Origin: Sordariomycetes sp. S80-01Y
Taxonomy: Eukaryota; Ascomycota; Sordariomycetes
Length of the DNA: 64,000 bases
Assembly: GCA_037042185.1 (NCBI GenBank)
Contig: JAXQJY010000023.1
Span: 496,001 to 560,000, forward strand
Reading direction: 5' to 3'
Part shown: positions 24,261-36,200 of the stretch, piece after piece
Position numbering within the stretch: position 1 is the stretch's first letter
Layout: each line of letters begins with the position of its first letter
The notes under the pieces: model-generated
The model's database searches: none
What the model saw: only the letters and a program-made list of their open reading frames with translations
Told to the model about the DNA's origin: nothing
Position numbers and translations under genes: made by a program

Positions 24261-25908
24261 GGTCCACGTCACTTGAGCTACCCTCATTGCTTTGCATCCT
24301 GCACAAAAGCGACGATGTTGCAATGCGCTGGCGCTCAGCAATCTGTGGGAGCTAAATCGCTGCTATTCCGTCCCGGCGCACAACCGCTGACACGTCATGG
24401 CGCAGGCCGGGAAGCTTGGCCTCAAGGTCCGATGCAGTGGACCAATGGTACGCTGACCGACACAAGCGATTGGGTAATGCGCCATTGTGGCCCCAGAGAA
24501 TGGTCATGGAATCTCTGCCGAACGATTGGATCCGGGGCAGTCCAACCGGGACCCAGCGACATTTCGAGCTGCCCACAACAGCAAAGCTCAATACGAACGT
24601 AATGAAACCCTTTGGACCCTGCGTCGACGACCGAGGCAAGAATCTACAGGGAACCCAGCAACAATCCGACGATACCTGCTGGTACTCAAAAAGTTGAAAC
24701 CTGGCTCAGCAAATTTTGTCGAAGCAAATCGCCGAAGGACCCGCCTAATCGGGAAGGCGAGCATTGGCCAAACTGCGCTGCAGATTGGTACCTTTGACAA
24801 CTATCGATTTTCCAAGCAAACATCCTGGCGGACTGATGTGCAGCGAGTTTTTGAGCGGATTCTTTTTCGCACCGCCAGTGGCCTAATGACGAAAATCTTG
24901 CTGGGCGACTGGGGTCAAAGGGGCCTCTATCTTGCACGCCGACGTCGACCCCCACAGGAAGAGTCACGGAGGACCACGAAAATGGCTCGCTCCGAAACCG
25001 GGAATGAGCCTCTAATCTGCGACACCGCCTTACTCGAACGACGACAGCCCGAAAGGAAGGCTTTCTAAATTCACCCACTTGGAGCGCGGCCACTGGAGGC
25101 ATGGTAACGGGGTCCCCCGAACGGACAAACGAACGGTGCGAAGGATGCTCATTGGCATCCTGTTACGATCATTTCCACATGAACGATTTCTTAGTTTTAC
25201 ACATCAGCGAGCAGTTGCAGCGACACTTTTACGAAGCATAGAGTCAGCGGACAGCATACATTGGACAGGCGCAAGCACAGACTGTTTTCACCATTTTTGT
25301 TGGGCGCAGGGCTTTAGGAAGAGGCGGTCAAGTTAGATCTTTGGGAGTCCTCACTGCATGCGCTGCTTCTCATATCACATAGCATGCATATTTTGTTGAT
25401 AGTTACGAATGCCACATTGCATGGCTTGTCAAGCTTGTTCGCTCCGGATTGGGGGTTGTGCATGTCTCACCTCACTTAGATTGCATCCCCGTCCAGCCAG
25501 GAGGCAACGATAAGAGCAGATCAGGGCTCTCGCGCCTCATGCACTGCTGCCCAACGCCAACATTTGCTGGCCGAGGCAGGGGAAAAAAAAATTCTCCTCC
25601 CCAAGCTGCGAAGCTGCTCCAGCTCAGAGAGAGGGGCAAAGCTTGCACGGGCGCGGGGGGCCACGATGATCAACACGGGAGAGGCTTGGGGGTAGCTGTC
25701 TGGAGAAATACCCCTTTCGGGAAGGTTAGGGCTGTGCGGGCGTTGAGGATGGTGATCGACGCGGCGGAGGCGGGAGGCGAGAAGCAGGGTCTTTTTTTAA
25801 ATATGGATTTTTGGGAAATGCGGTGATCCGTCGTATTGATTTAGTCGTTCTCTGTGCGTTGCACAATCGGAACCCCTGTGGGACAAGGCAATTAGGGTTG
25901 AAGGCGGT

Positions 25909-25920
25909 AAGACGCGTCTT
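25909..25920. promoter_or_regulatory. AAGACGCGTCTT palindrome, copy 1
   Basis: A 12-base perfect palindrome centred on ACGCGT, the core of the MluI cell-cycle box bound by MBF/Swi6-Mbp1 type factors. An identical copy lies 858 bp to the right. The role is inferred from the motif only. Confidence 0.3.
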
Positions 25921-26766
25921 TGGGCTGCTCGGTGAGCGTACCGCAGGATGTGCATCGGTAATGAGGGAGCGCGTTGACGGTTGGCTTGGAAAGGTCGCCG
26001 CAATCCCTACTTGATTTTCCATTTTGGAAGACGGAAAGCTGGGGGCGTGCAGTGCGGTTTTCCGTAGACGCGTTCGACGAAACTTTTGAAGGTTTCTCGC
26101 GGTGATTGCTGAGACGAATATGTATTGTGCTCGTTGTGTGACCGAAACAGACACCGCGCACAGCACCGCTCGGTCTTCGAAATGAACTGGGATAGCTCCG
26201 ATTTACGAAAGTGATGAACGAGCGAGCGTTTTCCCTTTCCGCTCCAGAGGCTCGTGTTTATGAGGCTGCTAGGTGTTAGATTCTTCTGTGGCGTGGTTGG
26301 CCTCCATTTGAGGCGCATCACGATTCTCCATAGTGACTGATATTTTCGCGATGACTACCAGCACCGGACCAGAAACGTCTAATTGATAATCTTTGGACGT
26401 GTCGGGTCGATATGCGGTTCTGTTTCTGCCGCTTTTGACTTGTTTTGTGGAAATCTTTGCGTTCATGCTTTGTGCACATGGAAACGGCTAGCCCAAACCA
26501 TGCGATTCTGAAAGACAACGTTGGAAGAATTGGTCATGGATGCCCGTTTCTTTCTACGTAGCCCATTTTGCAACAAAACAACATAAAAAGAACCAGGGAA
26601 AATATGTCCAAACCGAGAGAACATGTACTTGAGCATTATCATCCGTGGATGTATTGTAAAGGACCAAATATCTATGACATCTAGAGATGCCGCAGGGTAA
26701 GGGGTAAGCTCGGCTCATCGATCCGAAGAGGGTCGGGACGCGGTCCGAGACGCGGGTCGAAGTTGG

Positions 26767-26778
26767 AAGACGCGTCTT
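26767..26778. promoter_or_regulatory. AAGACGCGTCTT palindrome, copy 2
   Basis: Second exact copy of the 12-base palindrome at 25909-25920, lying in a cluster of further GACGCG motifs. The nearest gene downstream on either strand is the Pth11-like gene, whose 3' end faces this site, so its target is not obvious. Confidence 0.3.
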
Positions 26779-27396
26779 GATTTTCCCATTTCCAACAGCA
26801 CTATAGAATCGTAGAGACGCGACGTCGGTCCATACCGGCACATTCTACACTTCTGCTGACGCGCCTCGCAGGTCTACGTACATACACACACCCCGACGCA
26901 TATCCACAGCGCTACTCTAACCTAGCGAACTCGCGCCGCCTGCTTTGAGACGCGATGAAGCACCCACTCGAACATGGGTAACGTTGACTCGAAGAGGACC
27001 TCGCAACGCCAAGGGAGCCCACGCGGCTGAGACGTGACTTGAACATCAATCTCTGCTAGTGCTGAGCGGCCAGGCACAGTTGCTCTTGACCTCCCAATGC
27101 GTTCGGTGCGCGGTTTCAGGAGATCCGCATGTTGTGACGGCCGTTTGGTCGGCACTGCGTCAACGTTCGCTTAACAGCGGACGCCGGGCGGCCCCTTGTT
27201 CCGGGTCATGTAAGACCATTGGCAAAGACGACAACAGAGGCAAAGCCCAGGGCGGTGTCAATCCGATGCTTGTTTGGGAGAAGGTTCAAGTGACCCGCGA
27301 CACATCATCTGGCGGTGCCTACGGTCACAGTGTGGCCCATTGGCGGCTCGTCAACCTTTGCGATGGGTAACTGTCTTCGGTCAGCCACTTATGGCA

Positions 27397-28598
27397 TCAA
27401 CCTTCATCTTTCAAACATACAATCGCGGTATCACTCCTCCCATCATGTAACGAATGTCCTTCGGGGCTCTCAGCGTGGCGCGTCGACAACTTGCCCTGCT
27501 CGAGATGTTGTTCGTCCACAGTGTCCAGACCCAGGCCATCGTCGAATCGGTCATAGTGTGCGCGACCCCTTGACGATCCGGCACCGAAAGTTCGGAGCTC
27601 GTTGTTCGTGGACACGCCTTTGCTGGTTTCTTTCGATTCCGGACCGGTAGAAGACATGAGACGCGGGGCGATGGCTCTGAGAAAATGGCGGAGGGTCGAG
27701 AGCGAGGCGCACATGATGAGAAGGTTCGCTTCGACGCAGCTATCAAGGTCAGTAGATATCCCGCGACCGGGAGGGAGGAAGCTTACATCCATAGACTGAC
27801 AGGTCCGCCACCCCACGTCAAGTCAACCGCATCCAAATTCTTGATCAACAGCCACAAGCGCACCATGCTCGTGATGACTGTCGCGCTTCCGATCGCAAAC
27901 ATTGCCATTAGACCGAGCTTCTTAACCTTGGATGTGTGCAGTCCAAGCACCATGGGCACCGGTATCGCCAGGATCATCACATCAGTCGCGACCCCCAAGG
28001 CTGCCGTGGCTTGGTACATCGCCGCTCGGTCGATGCACGAGCCCACCTCGGCGAGGCTCAGGTCCCACGATTTGGCTATCGGCTGGCAGGGGAAAATGCT
28101 GCTGAACAGAATACCGACACCCGAGCCACCCACGACGAACATGACGAAGTATACCGACCATCGATACCAAAGCTGGGGGTTGTTGATGTCCCGATAAAAC
28201 AGCAGGATGACAATCTTGCTCAGGGCCGTGGGGAGCACGTAGATGATGGAGTTGAGATAGTTCCCGTAGAGGCTGAACTCTTGAAACTTGTCAAACGGAA
28301 TCTCCCACCCGTGCACGCCTATCGTCGCGCGAGCGAAAGAGCGGATGATGATGGCTTGTATGGCAACTGTGCCTATCCAGGCCAGCACGAGCAGCGCATC
28401 GTCGTAACCGAGCTGGCTGCGGAGGAAGGCCTTGACGTACAGGCGTTGGCCCATGAAGAGAAAGGCCAGTGTCATGCCAACGCCAGCGACGATGTACGTT
28501 TCATGCACGGTCTGGCGTTTTGGATTATCGAAGTCGACTTCGTAGCCATCGGGCGGCGGGAGCGCGACCGGCACGCCGTCGACCATCGGGACCGACAT
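27397..28598 (-). CDS. Pth11-like rhodopsin-domain integral membrane protein
   Basis: Two exons, 28598-27787 and 27739-27397, with a 47 bp intron (27786-27740, GTAAGC..ATAG) that splits an Ile codon and restores GPVSLWICVEANLLIMCASL. The product is 384 residues. Seven hydrophobic helices follow an extracellular N terminus of about 35 residues; the first begins TYIVAGVGMTLAFLFMGQRL. Landmarks of the fungal rhodopsin-domain (SAT4/DUF) family are YDDALLVLAWIGTV after helix 1, FPCQPIAKSWD, and the CVEANLL and LRHFLRAIAPRL segment at the end of helix 7. The cytosolic tail of about 85 residues is hydrophilic. The family includes Pth11-like receptors, but most members have no known ligand. It lies about 1.6 kb from the divergent FAD oxidoreductase gene. 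Confidence 0.88.
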
Positions 28599-30177
28599 GT
28601 TGAGATCGTGGCGTCAATACACTCGTAGTCGTCGTGTAAGTCGACCTTGGCTGTCACCTCTGCGCGGGATAGTTCGGCATCGAGACCCCAACTGCTCGAA
28701 GAGGATGAGTTAGCGTCCAGCATGCAACGACCGGACGCCAGACCAGTTTTGTTCTCCTTTGGCTCTCCCAGCCTCGACTCCTCCTGAAAGCCAATTCCAA
28801 ATGGCTATGATCAACGCTGTCGAGGATTGCTTGAGCTGCAGCTAAGTGTACGGTGGGGATCTTTAGCGCTTCCAACGTCCCGCTCCCGTCGCTAGCACGA
28901 GACCAGGAGCGACGGACCTGTCAAGATGCAACGGCTGCGGCCGTGGCTTTTTCTTCTTCTATAAGACGATCCCTTTCGTTGCTCACCTGCAGTTCGGGAA
29001 TGACGGGGGCTGTGTGTGTTTTGGGGGTTTCCGCGATTACTCCAGCCGGGCATAGGGGAATCTGGAGACAATTAAAGGTTTGTCACATTCTGTACGCGAT
29101 GCCGCGCTTTGCCCCGGCCGATCGGACTTGCATTGACGAACAGCCGGTTGCCTCGCCTCTGATTTGCCTGACGGGCGGCTGGCTGAGGCCTGTCAGGGGG
29201 CCATGTCCTGCAGTTGGTCGATCATCGTCGAGCCCGAGCCGTTCCTCTCGAGATCGCGCCTTGGCCGGAAAAAAGGACAATCCGCCTAGCTTTGCTTGCT
29301 TGTCTGATTTACTACCATGAGCACGGCACTCTGCAAAGAGCAAAACAAAGAGTAATCCAATTACCCAAAAACCTAAAGAATGAGCCGCGGACACGAATAT
29401 AATGGCGTGTCGTTGACGGGCGGCCGAGGGTGTGATCGTGTCACTAGGGTACGGAGCGCATCCTGGCGAACTGGGTCGCCTTAAACTGAATTTAGAAAGA
29501 TGGCCTACGGAGCGAGTACGCACATCGAATTCGGGGTGTTGGGGGCGGCTGTCGCTTCGCCACTGTTTTCGCCGGCGACCTGAAGTGTTTGGCGTTTGTG
29601 TCAATGACGGAGATCACGAGATCCTCTTGATCCTTCAGCTTGGACGAAGGATGGTAAGTCCCCAGCAACGATAAACATTTGCATCGCTAGGTGTTGCATA
29701 CTTCTTGTCCGACGAAAGAAGCAGCCTGAGTTACGTTTCTCTTCCCAAAACAGGTCCGAATTTGCACGCCCCGCGAGACAACAGCATTGCTTTTCGGCAG
29801 AGAAGCAACCTCGGGAACTTTCCCTCATGTAGAAGGCCAGGCTCCGGTATGGGTCAACCGCTTGGACTCCTAATGTGCGCACGTCACGCCCACGTCTCCC
29901 AAGCTTTGTGTTTGGACCAACAGAGGCCGTGGGAGAACAGCAACTCCGCCGGGGCTGCAGGAGATAGTCGCAGATCGCCACAACAATGCGCCCCCGCCCA
30001 CGGCGCCGGCGTCGCATGTTCTCCCGATCCATGAAACTCTCTCCGAGCACGTAACGCATCTCCGCCTCCGCCCCATCTGCCGTCCATTAAGACCTAGTAT
30101 AGGTTGAGGCAAGAGACAACAAGTAAGACACGGTAGCTTGACGAAGCCTTCCCGAACTTTATGTTGTCTCTGAAGCC
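28599..30177. other. intergenic stretch between divergent genes
   Basis: A shared upstream region for the Pth11-like gene (left) and the FAD oxidoreductase gene (right). No coding signal on either strand. Confidence 0.5.
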
Positions 30178-31664
30178 ATGGGATCCCAAGGGCAGATTGA
30201 CGCACTTGTCCGAGCTGGTCTGAAGGACCGCATACTACTACCACATGATGAGGGCTACGCTGCTCGAGTCGACTCCTGGTGGTCGGCTAGCTCGCGCCTT
30301 AAGCCCTGGTGCATCGTCCAGCCGCACGATACCGCAGAGGTCTCCAAAGCTGTTGCCGCATTGAGAGATTGTCCTGTCGGTGATTTTGCGGTGCGAAGTG
30401 GAGGACACTCTCACTGGCCAGGTGGCTCCAACATCCGAGATGGCGTAACGCTCGACCTCGGCCGTCTAAGTTCCGTCACTTATGACCCTGAGACTAAATT
30501 GGCGAGTGTAGGTCCGGCGGGGAGGTGGAGCGAGGTCTACAAGCAACTCGAAGCCCAAGGTGTCATGGTGGCTGGAGGACGAGATGGCAACGTTGGCGTA
30601 GGGGGGTTTATGACCGGTGCAGGAAACTCCTACTTCACCGGCAAATGCGGCTTCGCTTGTGACTCCCTCATCAACGCAGAGGTTGTTCTCGCCTCTGGGG
30701 AGGTCGTCTCTGCCAATACATCCTCAAACCCCGATCTATGGAAAGCCCTGAAAGGCGGCTCAGGCAATCTCGGCATCGTCACCCGCTTCGACCTCACAAC
30801 ATTCCCGGCGCAGGACATCTGGGGCGGCATGCGCGCTTCGGCAAAGACAGAGTCCGAGGCGCTGATCCAGGCGCTGGTCAACTTCACGGACAGGAATCAC
30901 GAGAAGCCTGAGACGGCCTTCATTGTGAATTGGACGTACATGCCTAGCATGGTGCCGGATGTTATTGTTGCGCATGTGTTGGTTGATACGGATGGAAAAG
31001 AAGGGGACGAGATATTTGACGAGGTTAGGGGGGTGCCGGAACTCTTCAACGACATCAAGAAGAGGCCTATGAGCGGCATCGCGGCGGACTATGTTCTGCC
31101 TCATGGGATGCAGTAAGTTTCGGACTGTATTTTGCCCCATCTGATACTGACTGCGGCAGCAATATCTGGTTTACATTGAGCTTCAAAAATGATGCCCGCA
31201 TAGTGCGCAAGGCCGCCGAGCTCAACGAGAAGTACCTAGAAGAGCTGAAAACCATCGTGCCGTCCGAGGAGCTCGTGACCCAATGTCTCTTCCAACCGCT
31301 CCCACGGCACTTTTCCGAAGCATCCAACCGGCAAGGCGGGAACATCCTCGGCCTCGACAAGGTCACCACGAACGCTCTCCTCTGGCTGTACACCGTTACT
31401 TCAAAGACCCCAGAGCACGAGCCGTTCCTGCTGGACACGGCAAAGAAGTTCAAAGATGACCTCTGGAAGTATGCGCAGGAAATTGACGTCGGGGTAGATT
31501 GGATCTATGTGAACTATGCGGATCCGAGCCAAGATGCGTTGGGCAGCTACGGTGAGAGCAATGTGACATTTCTGAGGGAGACGGCGAAGAGATATGACCC
31601 AAAGGGCCTTTTTCAGAAAAGGATGAAGAGTGGTTTCAAGATCTCTGAGGTTAAGGAGAAGTAG
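30178..31664 (+). CDS. FAD-linked oxidoreductase, berberine-bridge type
   Basis: Two exons, 30178-31112 and 31160-31664, with a 47 bp intron (31113-31159, GTAAGT..GCAG) that splits a His codon and gives PHGMHNIWFTLSF. The product is 479 residues. FAD_binding_4 motifs are AVRSGGHSHWPGGSNI, whose His is the usual covalent FAD site, and GNVGVGGFMTGAGNSYFTG. The BBE C-terminal motif is WIYVNYADPSQDALGSYG, followed by LRETAKRYDPKGLFQ. The Cys that forms the second flavin bond in bicovalent members appears replaced by Asp (GGRDGNVG), so a single flavin link is expected. There is no signal peptide, which suggests an intracellular enzyme of the kind common in fungal secondary metabolism. It is the nearest gene upstream of the NRPS, 6.3 kb away, but a link is not shown. 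Confidence 0.92.
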
Positions 31665-32698
31665 AAGACTCATTTTTATGAAATGCACTAGAGAGAGGGT
31701 TGGTCTGTCAATACAAGTCGTAGGTATGACAGCAAATTGACTCTGAGCTTGTGAGAGATAAATGTCCAAAATTAAGAGATGCTATTTCGATATTGTGTGG
31801 TATTATCGGATCTTTGGCTCTTCTCCTGATGCCAACGTCGCGGAGTGGACGTGGTGGTTGTTTCTGAGGCACCCCCAGCGTCCAGACCGGCACTCGATTT
31901 GTATGCCAGAACTCTGCAAAGAGGCCGTAGAAGTACCCCTCAGACATTGGAAAAAGGTCTTCAACTGAGGTTTTATCGTTTAACACTGGGTTTACCCCTT
32001 TCCAGATTGCCCCAGGAATACATGTTTGCGACTGGAGTTAGCCCGAACGCGTCCGGGACACCCAGACCGCAGCGTGATATGTGACCTGACCTGCATTAAA
32101 CTTCTCGTCACGCGGCCTAGTATGATTTCTAGAGCTCAAACTGGCGAAGAAATCATCCTTTAATTGTAATTTTAGCTTCTAGAAAGTCGGTTGGTGCCTT
32201 CACGCCGCTTGAGGATAGACCCCGGGGTAAATCATTGCGTGAGAAATTCCATAGTAGTTCTGCATGAATTCAAAGGTTTTATTAGGATTATAGTATAGGC
32301 TTTAACCACGAAGCATCAGCTCTACGCACTTGGTGAATGAACCCTGCCAGAAATCGCACTGGAAGCATGCAGTTATTGCTCTAGAAGAGCCCGCCAACAG
32401 ACGCCTTTCGACACTGTGCTTCAATCTTTTCGATGAAGCGTTTAGGCGTGTTACTATCAGTGAAGAGACGGCTGAATTCGATGTATCTCTTGGTAAAAGC
32501 AGCCCAGAGCTTCATGTCTTGCTCAATTGCCGAGCTTGGGTCGGGATACTACGGGTCATTCCAAAAAATGAATCAACAATCTTCTTGAGTCCCCCTTCGT
32601 TGTCCTCGAATTTTGTACATCTAAAGTCGTAAGTTAGTTAAGACTTTCCGAAAATTGAATTAGAGTAGGCTCACTGATTTAAGTCGATGAGCCAAATA
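31665..32698. other. AT-rich intergenic stretch
   Basis: Follows the FAD oxidoreductase gene. From about 32.1 kb the sequence becomes AT-rich and leads into the tandem repeat. No gene is seen. Confidence 0.5.
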
Positions 32699-33264
32699 CT
32701 AATTAACCGATATTATGAGTCTATTTATTGTCATATGGCTAAGGACCAGGCATCGAGAATATCTATTTTATCTGCTAGAAGTACTAATATCTGAGGCTAC
32801 TTCCCTAGTATAAACTCAATATTATTACCATTAATACCGGCTTTTCGCCTAGCAAATTTAAGAGTAAAGGTAACAGAAGCCCTAACGTTAGTCACGTCGT
32901 GACCGTAGCGTCGCAACTCTATCTCGCTCTCAAGTCAGACCACATCCAAGCTTCAGGTTACGTGGCTGGCAAAGGGCAACGACTAATTAACCGATATTAT
33001 GAATCTATTTATTGTCGCATGGCCAAGGACCAGGTATCGAGAATATCTATTTTATCTGCTAGAAGTACTAGTTCCTAAGGCTACTTCCCGAGTAGAAACT
33101 TAATATTATTGCCATTAATACCGACTTTCGCCCAGCAAATTCCAAAGTAGAGGTGACAGAAGGCGTGACGTTAGTCACGTCGTGACCGTAGCGTCGCAAC
33201 TCCATCTCGCTCTCAAGTCGGACCACATCCAAGCTTCAGGTTGCGTGGCTCGCAAAGAGCAACG
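32699..33264. repeat. tandem duplication of a 284 bp unit
   Basis: The unit beginning CTAATTAACCGATATTATGA occurs twice head to tail, at about 32699-32982 and 32983-33264. The copies are roughly nine-tenths identical, and most differences are transitions, with a few transversions and one-base gaps. Both contain the block TTAGTCACGTCGTGACCGTA with an internal CACGTCGTGA near-palindrome. The left half of each unit is strongly AT-rich. No open frame spans the repeat. It may be a relic of a mobile element altered by repeat-induced point mutation, but no terminal repeats or coding parts are visible to classify it. Confidence 0.85.
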
Positions 33265-36200
33265 TACGGTTCCTCGGCTTCGTGGGGATGGCATCTTACG
33301 AAACACGATCTGAAGTAAGTGACAATATTATACGCATCGCCTACTCTAATATTTAACCTCAAGGCGCAGTTAGGGTGTTCGTCGTAAGCGTCGTCGATGA
33401 AGAGGAAATCGCCCAATTGGCGTCGCGTCAGGCTGAAGGGATCCCGACGCGTCGCCGCTGAATGGGCCACGGTGGAGGCTAGTCGATCGAGGACTCAGAA
33501 AAGGGGTGGTTGGACGCATAATAAATGTCTCACAACTGCTTTGCATTGCGACCCTTAAGCTGTCAGACTGCACGAGGGAGGATCTGCCTCGACATCGCTG
33601 AAGGATGTCAAGTCTCACGCCGCGACTCCGTCGTGCCGCCCTCCTCGGGCCGCCGCGTCTGACGTATTCTCACGCGATCACAGAATGTTCCGGTCTTCAC
33701 TTGTTCCATGGTGATAACAGAGGACCCAAGAGCTGGTTAATATCGGCCATGCACAAGACTTATCTTTACCAGGCTAGCCGTACCGCAGCTTACGTGGGGG
33801 TTTGTAGATGGAGCTTGTGTCGGCCTGCGACTTTCGTTCCGAGATCGAAATAGCTCAAATTTCGAAAGCGCGCGACGAGCTCTGATCAAGCATAACTTTT
33901 GACGATGACTGGGCCGGATATCGAGGCGTAATGATCGTCTCGGCGCATGTCTACGGAGCATCGACTGACAGACACGTGCGTCCAGCTCCCGCCTGGCAAT
34001 CTCTCAAACACGGGTGGATGATTCCCTCTTTGGGAAATCCTTCCAAATCAGGCACACCAACCCCTGGCACGCGACACGACGAGCATTCAGAAGGAAGAAG
34101 AGACGAGTGGGCGATCATGTACAATCGTACAATACTTCGTAGACCACTGTGACTGCATTTAATTTGAAACGGCTCCATGCATAGTGTCGGACCGTGGCTC
34201 GGCAGTCACAGCTTCGTGATTGCCGGACCGGTGATGCTTGTGTTAGCGATGGCCGGGAACGAAGGATTGGCTTTGCGTTGACCAAAGCTCGGCGACGGTA
34301 GTATGTGTGCTCGGGATGGGGTTTAAAGCCTTGAAGGCGTGTCTTCTCCTTGTCAACACTACATGCTGGTGTCAGCCGAGAACCGAAAACTGTGTCAAAA
34401 GCCTCTCACTCATGCACCAGATACTGCATGGTTATCCTGATGGACACTTCTCATGTAGCTTTCCAACGAGCAGCATGAGCAACTCTGCCGCCAATCGCAC
34501 GTTGACGGTCTGCGCGCTTGGCGTGGAACCTTGAGAACCTTGTTTGATTCGTGGCATCGGATCCTCAGCAGGGTTACAAGTCCGCTTCGGCAGCCTCCCG
34601 CAGGCCAAACCCTTTCTGAATTTAGTGAGCCTGGGGTAGTCGGTACATGAGTATATTCGTCCGGGGTTGCTAGTCATCGTTCACCATGGAACTTGCCCGC
34701 TGTTACGTAGAATGCGGTATCAGGCCTTCTTAGGAATGCCTTGTTCGAAGGGTGCCCCATATGTAAAGCTACGATTGTAGACATAATGCTGTATATACTC
34801 TAGTGTGAAACACACGGGGGACCATGCGTGTAACCTAGTTACCAATATCAGTTGCAAAAACTCATTCGTGAGAGCGGTAAGCTACACGGTTCCAAAGACT
34901 GCGCCGTCTCACATCATGTGGCACATTACACGTAGCCAAAGAGATTTGGGCTCTATGGAAAGAACTATAATGTACAGATGCAATCTGCGAATTGAGTTCT
35001 TCTGATTTTTCACGTAGAAGCGGGACAGAGAAAGAGAGGAATCCCACTCTGCCGCAGGGTAGCTGCCAAGAGACGCAAAACACAAGACAGGCAGATAAAT
35101 GCCGTGACAGCGGGTACTCGGCATCCTCCAAAAGGAAATCCAAGAGAAGATGGCATTAATTCGTAAGTTTCGACAGCTGAATCAAAACGAGGCAATCCTT
35201 GCGTGGTCGTACCGCTGGAGGCTGGCCCAGTTCTTACTTTACCCACATCTGCAGCCTTTAGTAAGTCTGAAAGCATGGGCGCTCGCGTGGAGAGACGTCC
35301 CGCAGCCGGTGCCGATCACTTTGCGAAGAGTTGAGCTGAAGCCGAGAGGCTGCCCCCCCCCGGACACTACTGAGCTAATATTCTCCTCGTGGTCAACGAG
35401 GCGGCACAGGGCGGGAGCGCGCATGCACTTGCAGCGGGAAAGAAGAATAGATGCCGGCATACCCTGAGGAACCCCTTTGCGAACTCAAGGATTTGCCCTA
35501 GAAGTGATAATTATGTGAGTCTCAAGAATTTGAGTCCGAAGCAGCTCATCTGAACGACGATGAACAGCACGGAGCACTGAAAACTTCGAAGGACAGTGAC
35601 GGGTCTAGAATGTTACACCCAACTGCTTCACGAGACCGCCAAGTTGTTACTCGAAGTAATAAACGAGACGTGGAGGGCCTATTGGAAAACCACATAGTCC
35701 ACGAGACTTCGAGGTTGCTGCTTGCTTGATGTCCTCGGAAACGACCCCAAACAGCACACCCCAACAGGACCCTGAGGATCCCTGGAGTCCCACCTTGCTG
35801 TCGATTACCACGCTTGCGATGCAAGCCCGGGGCGTCTGTGTCCTATCCGGACGCAAAGACGTGAAGCCTCTCGTGAGCCCACGCTTCGGTGCCTTGCATT
35901 ACAGGCCATGCTGGTCTCGCAGGATCCGTCAGACACTCCGGCTGCGACCGGCCCCCCAGAACTGACACGCCATTTCCTTACGCAGATAACATTTCAATTT
36001 GTCTTCTTGAAAATTATCAACAGATTCTTCTTCATAACTGTTTCCTGGCTGTAGTGCCTCGCACCGATGGGTCAACTGGGCTGATGTTGGAAATCGGCGA
36101 TGACAGTGCCGACTTACACGCTAGCCCCACGTGCTTATGAGGTTGGGATCGATATCTTAAATCCCATGATTGCACCCCTCAACAGGGTGAAACTTGGGGA

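Larger units (their letters stand above)
24261..27396. other. 3.1 kb gene-less stretch
   Basis: No gene recognised. A minus-strand frame at 26269-26466 has protein-like composition but matches nothing I know. From about 25.9 to 27.0 kb the sequence is studded with ACGCG motifs, two of them within exact 12-base palindromes. Confidence 0.45.

Noticed and set aside
26269-26466. 65-residue minus-strand frame with protein-like composition
   Set aside because: It is short and unrecognised, and has no supporting splice or context signal, so I could not support it as a gene.
27936-28628. 230-codon plus-strand frame
   Set aside because: It is antisense to the Pth11-like gene and its composition is that of a reverse shadow.
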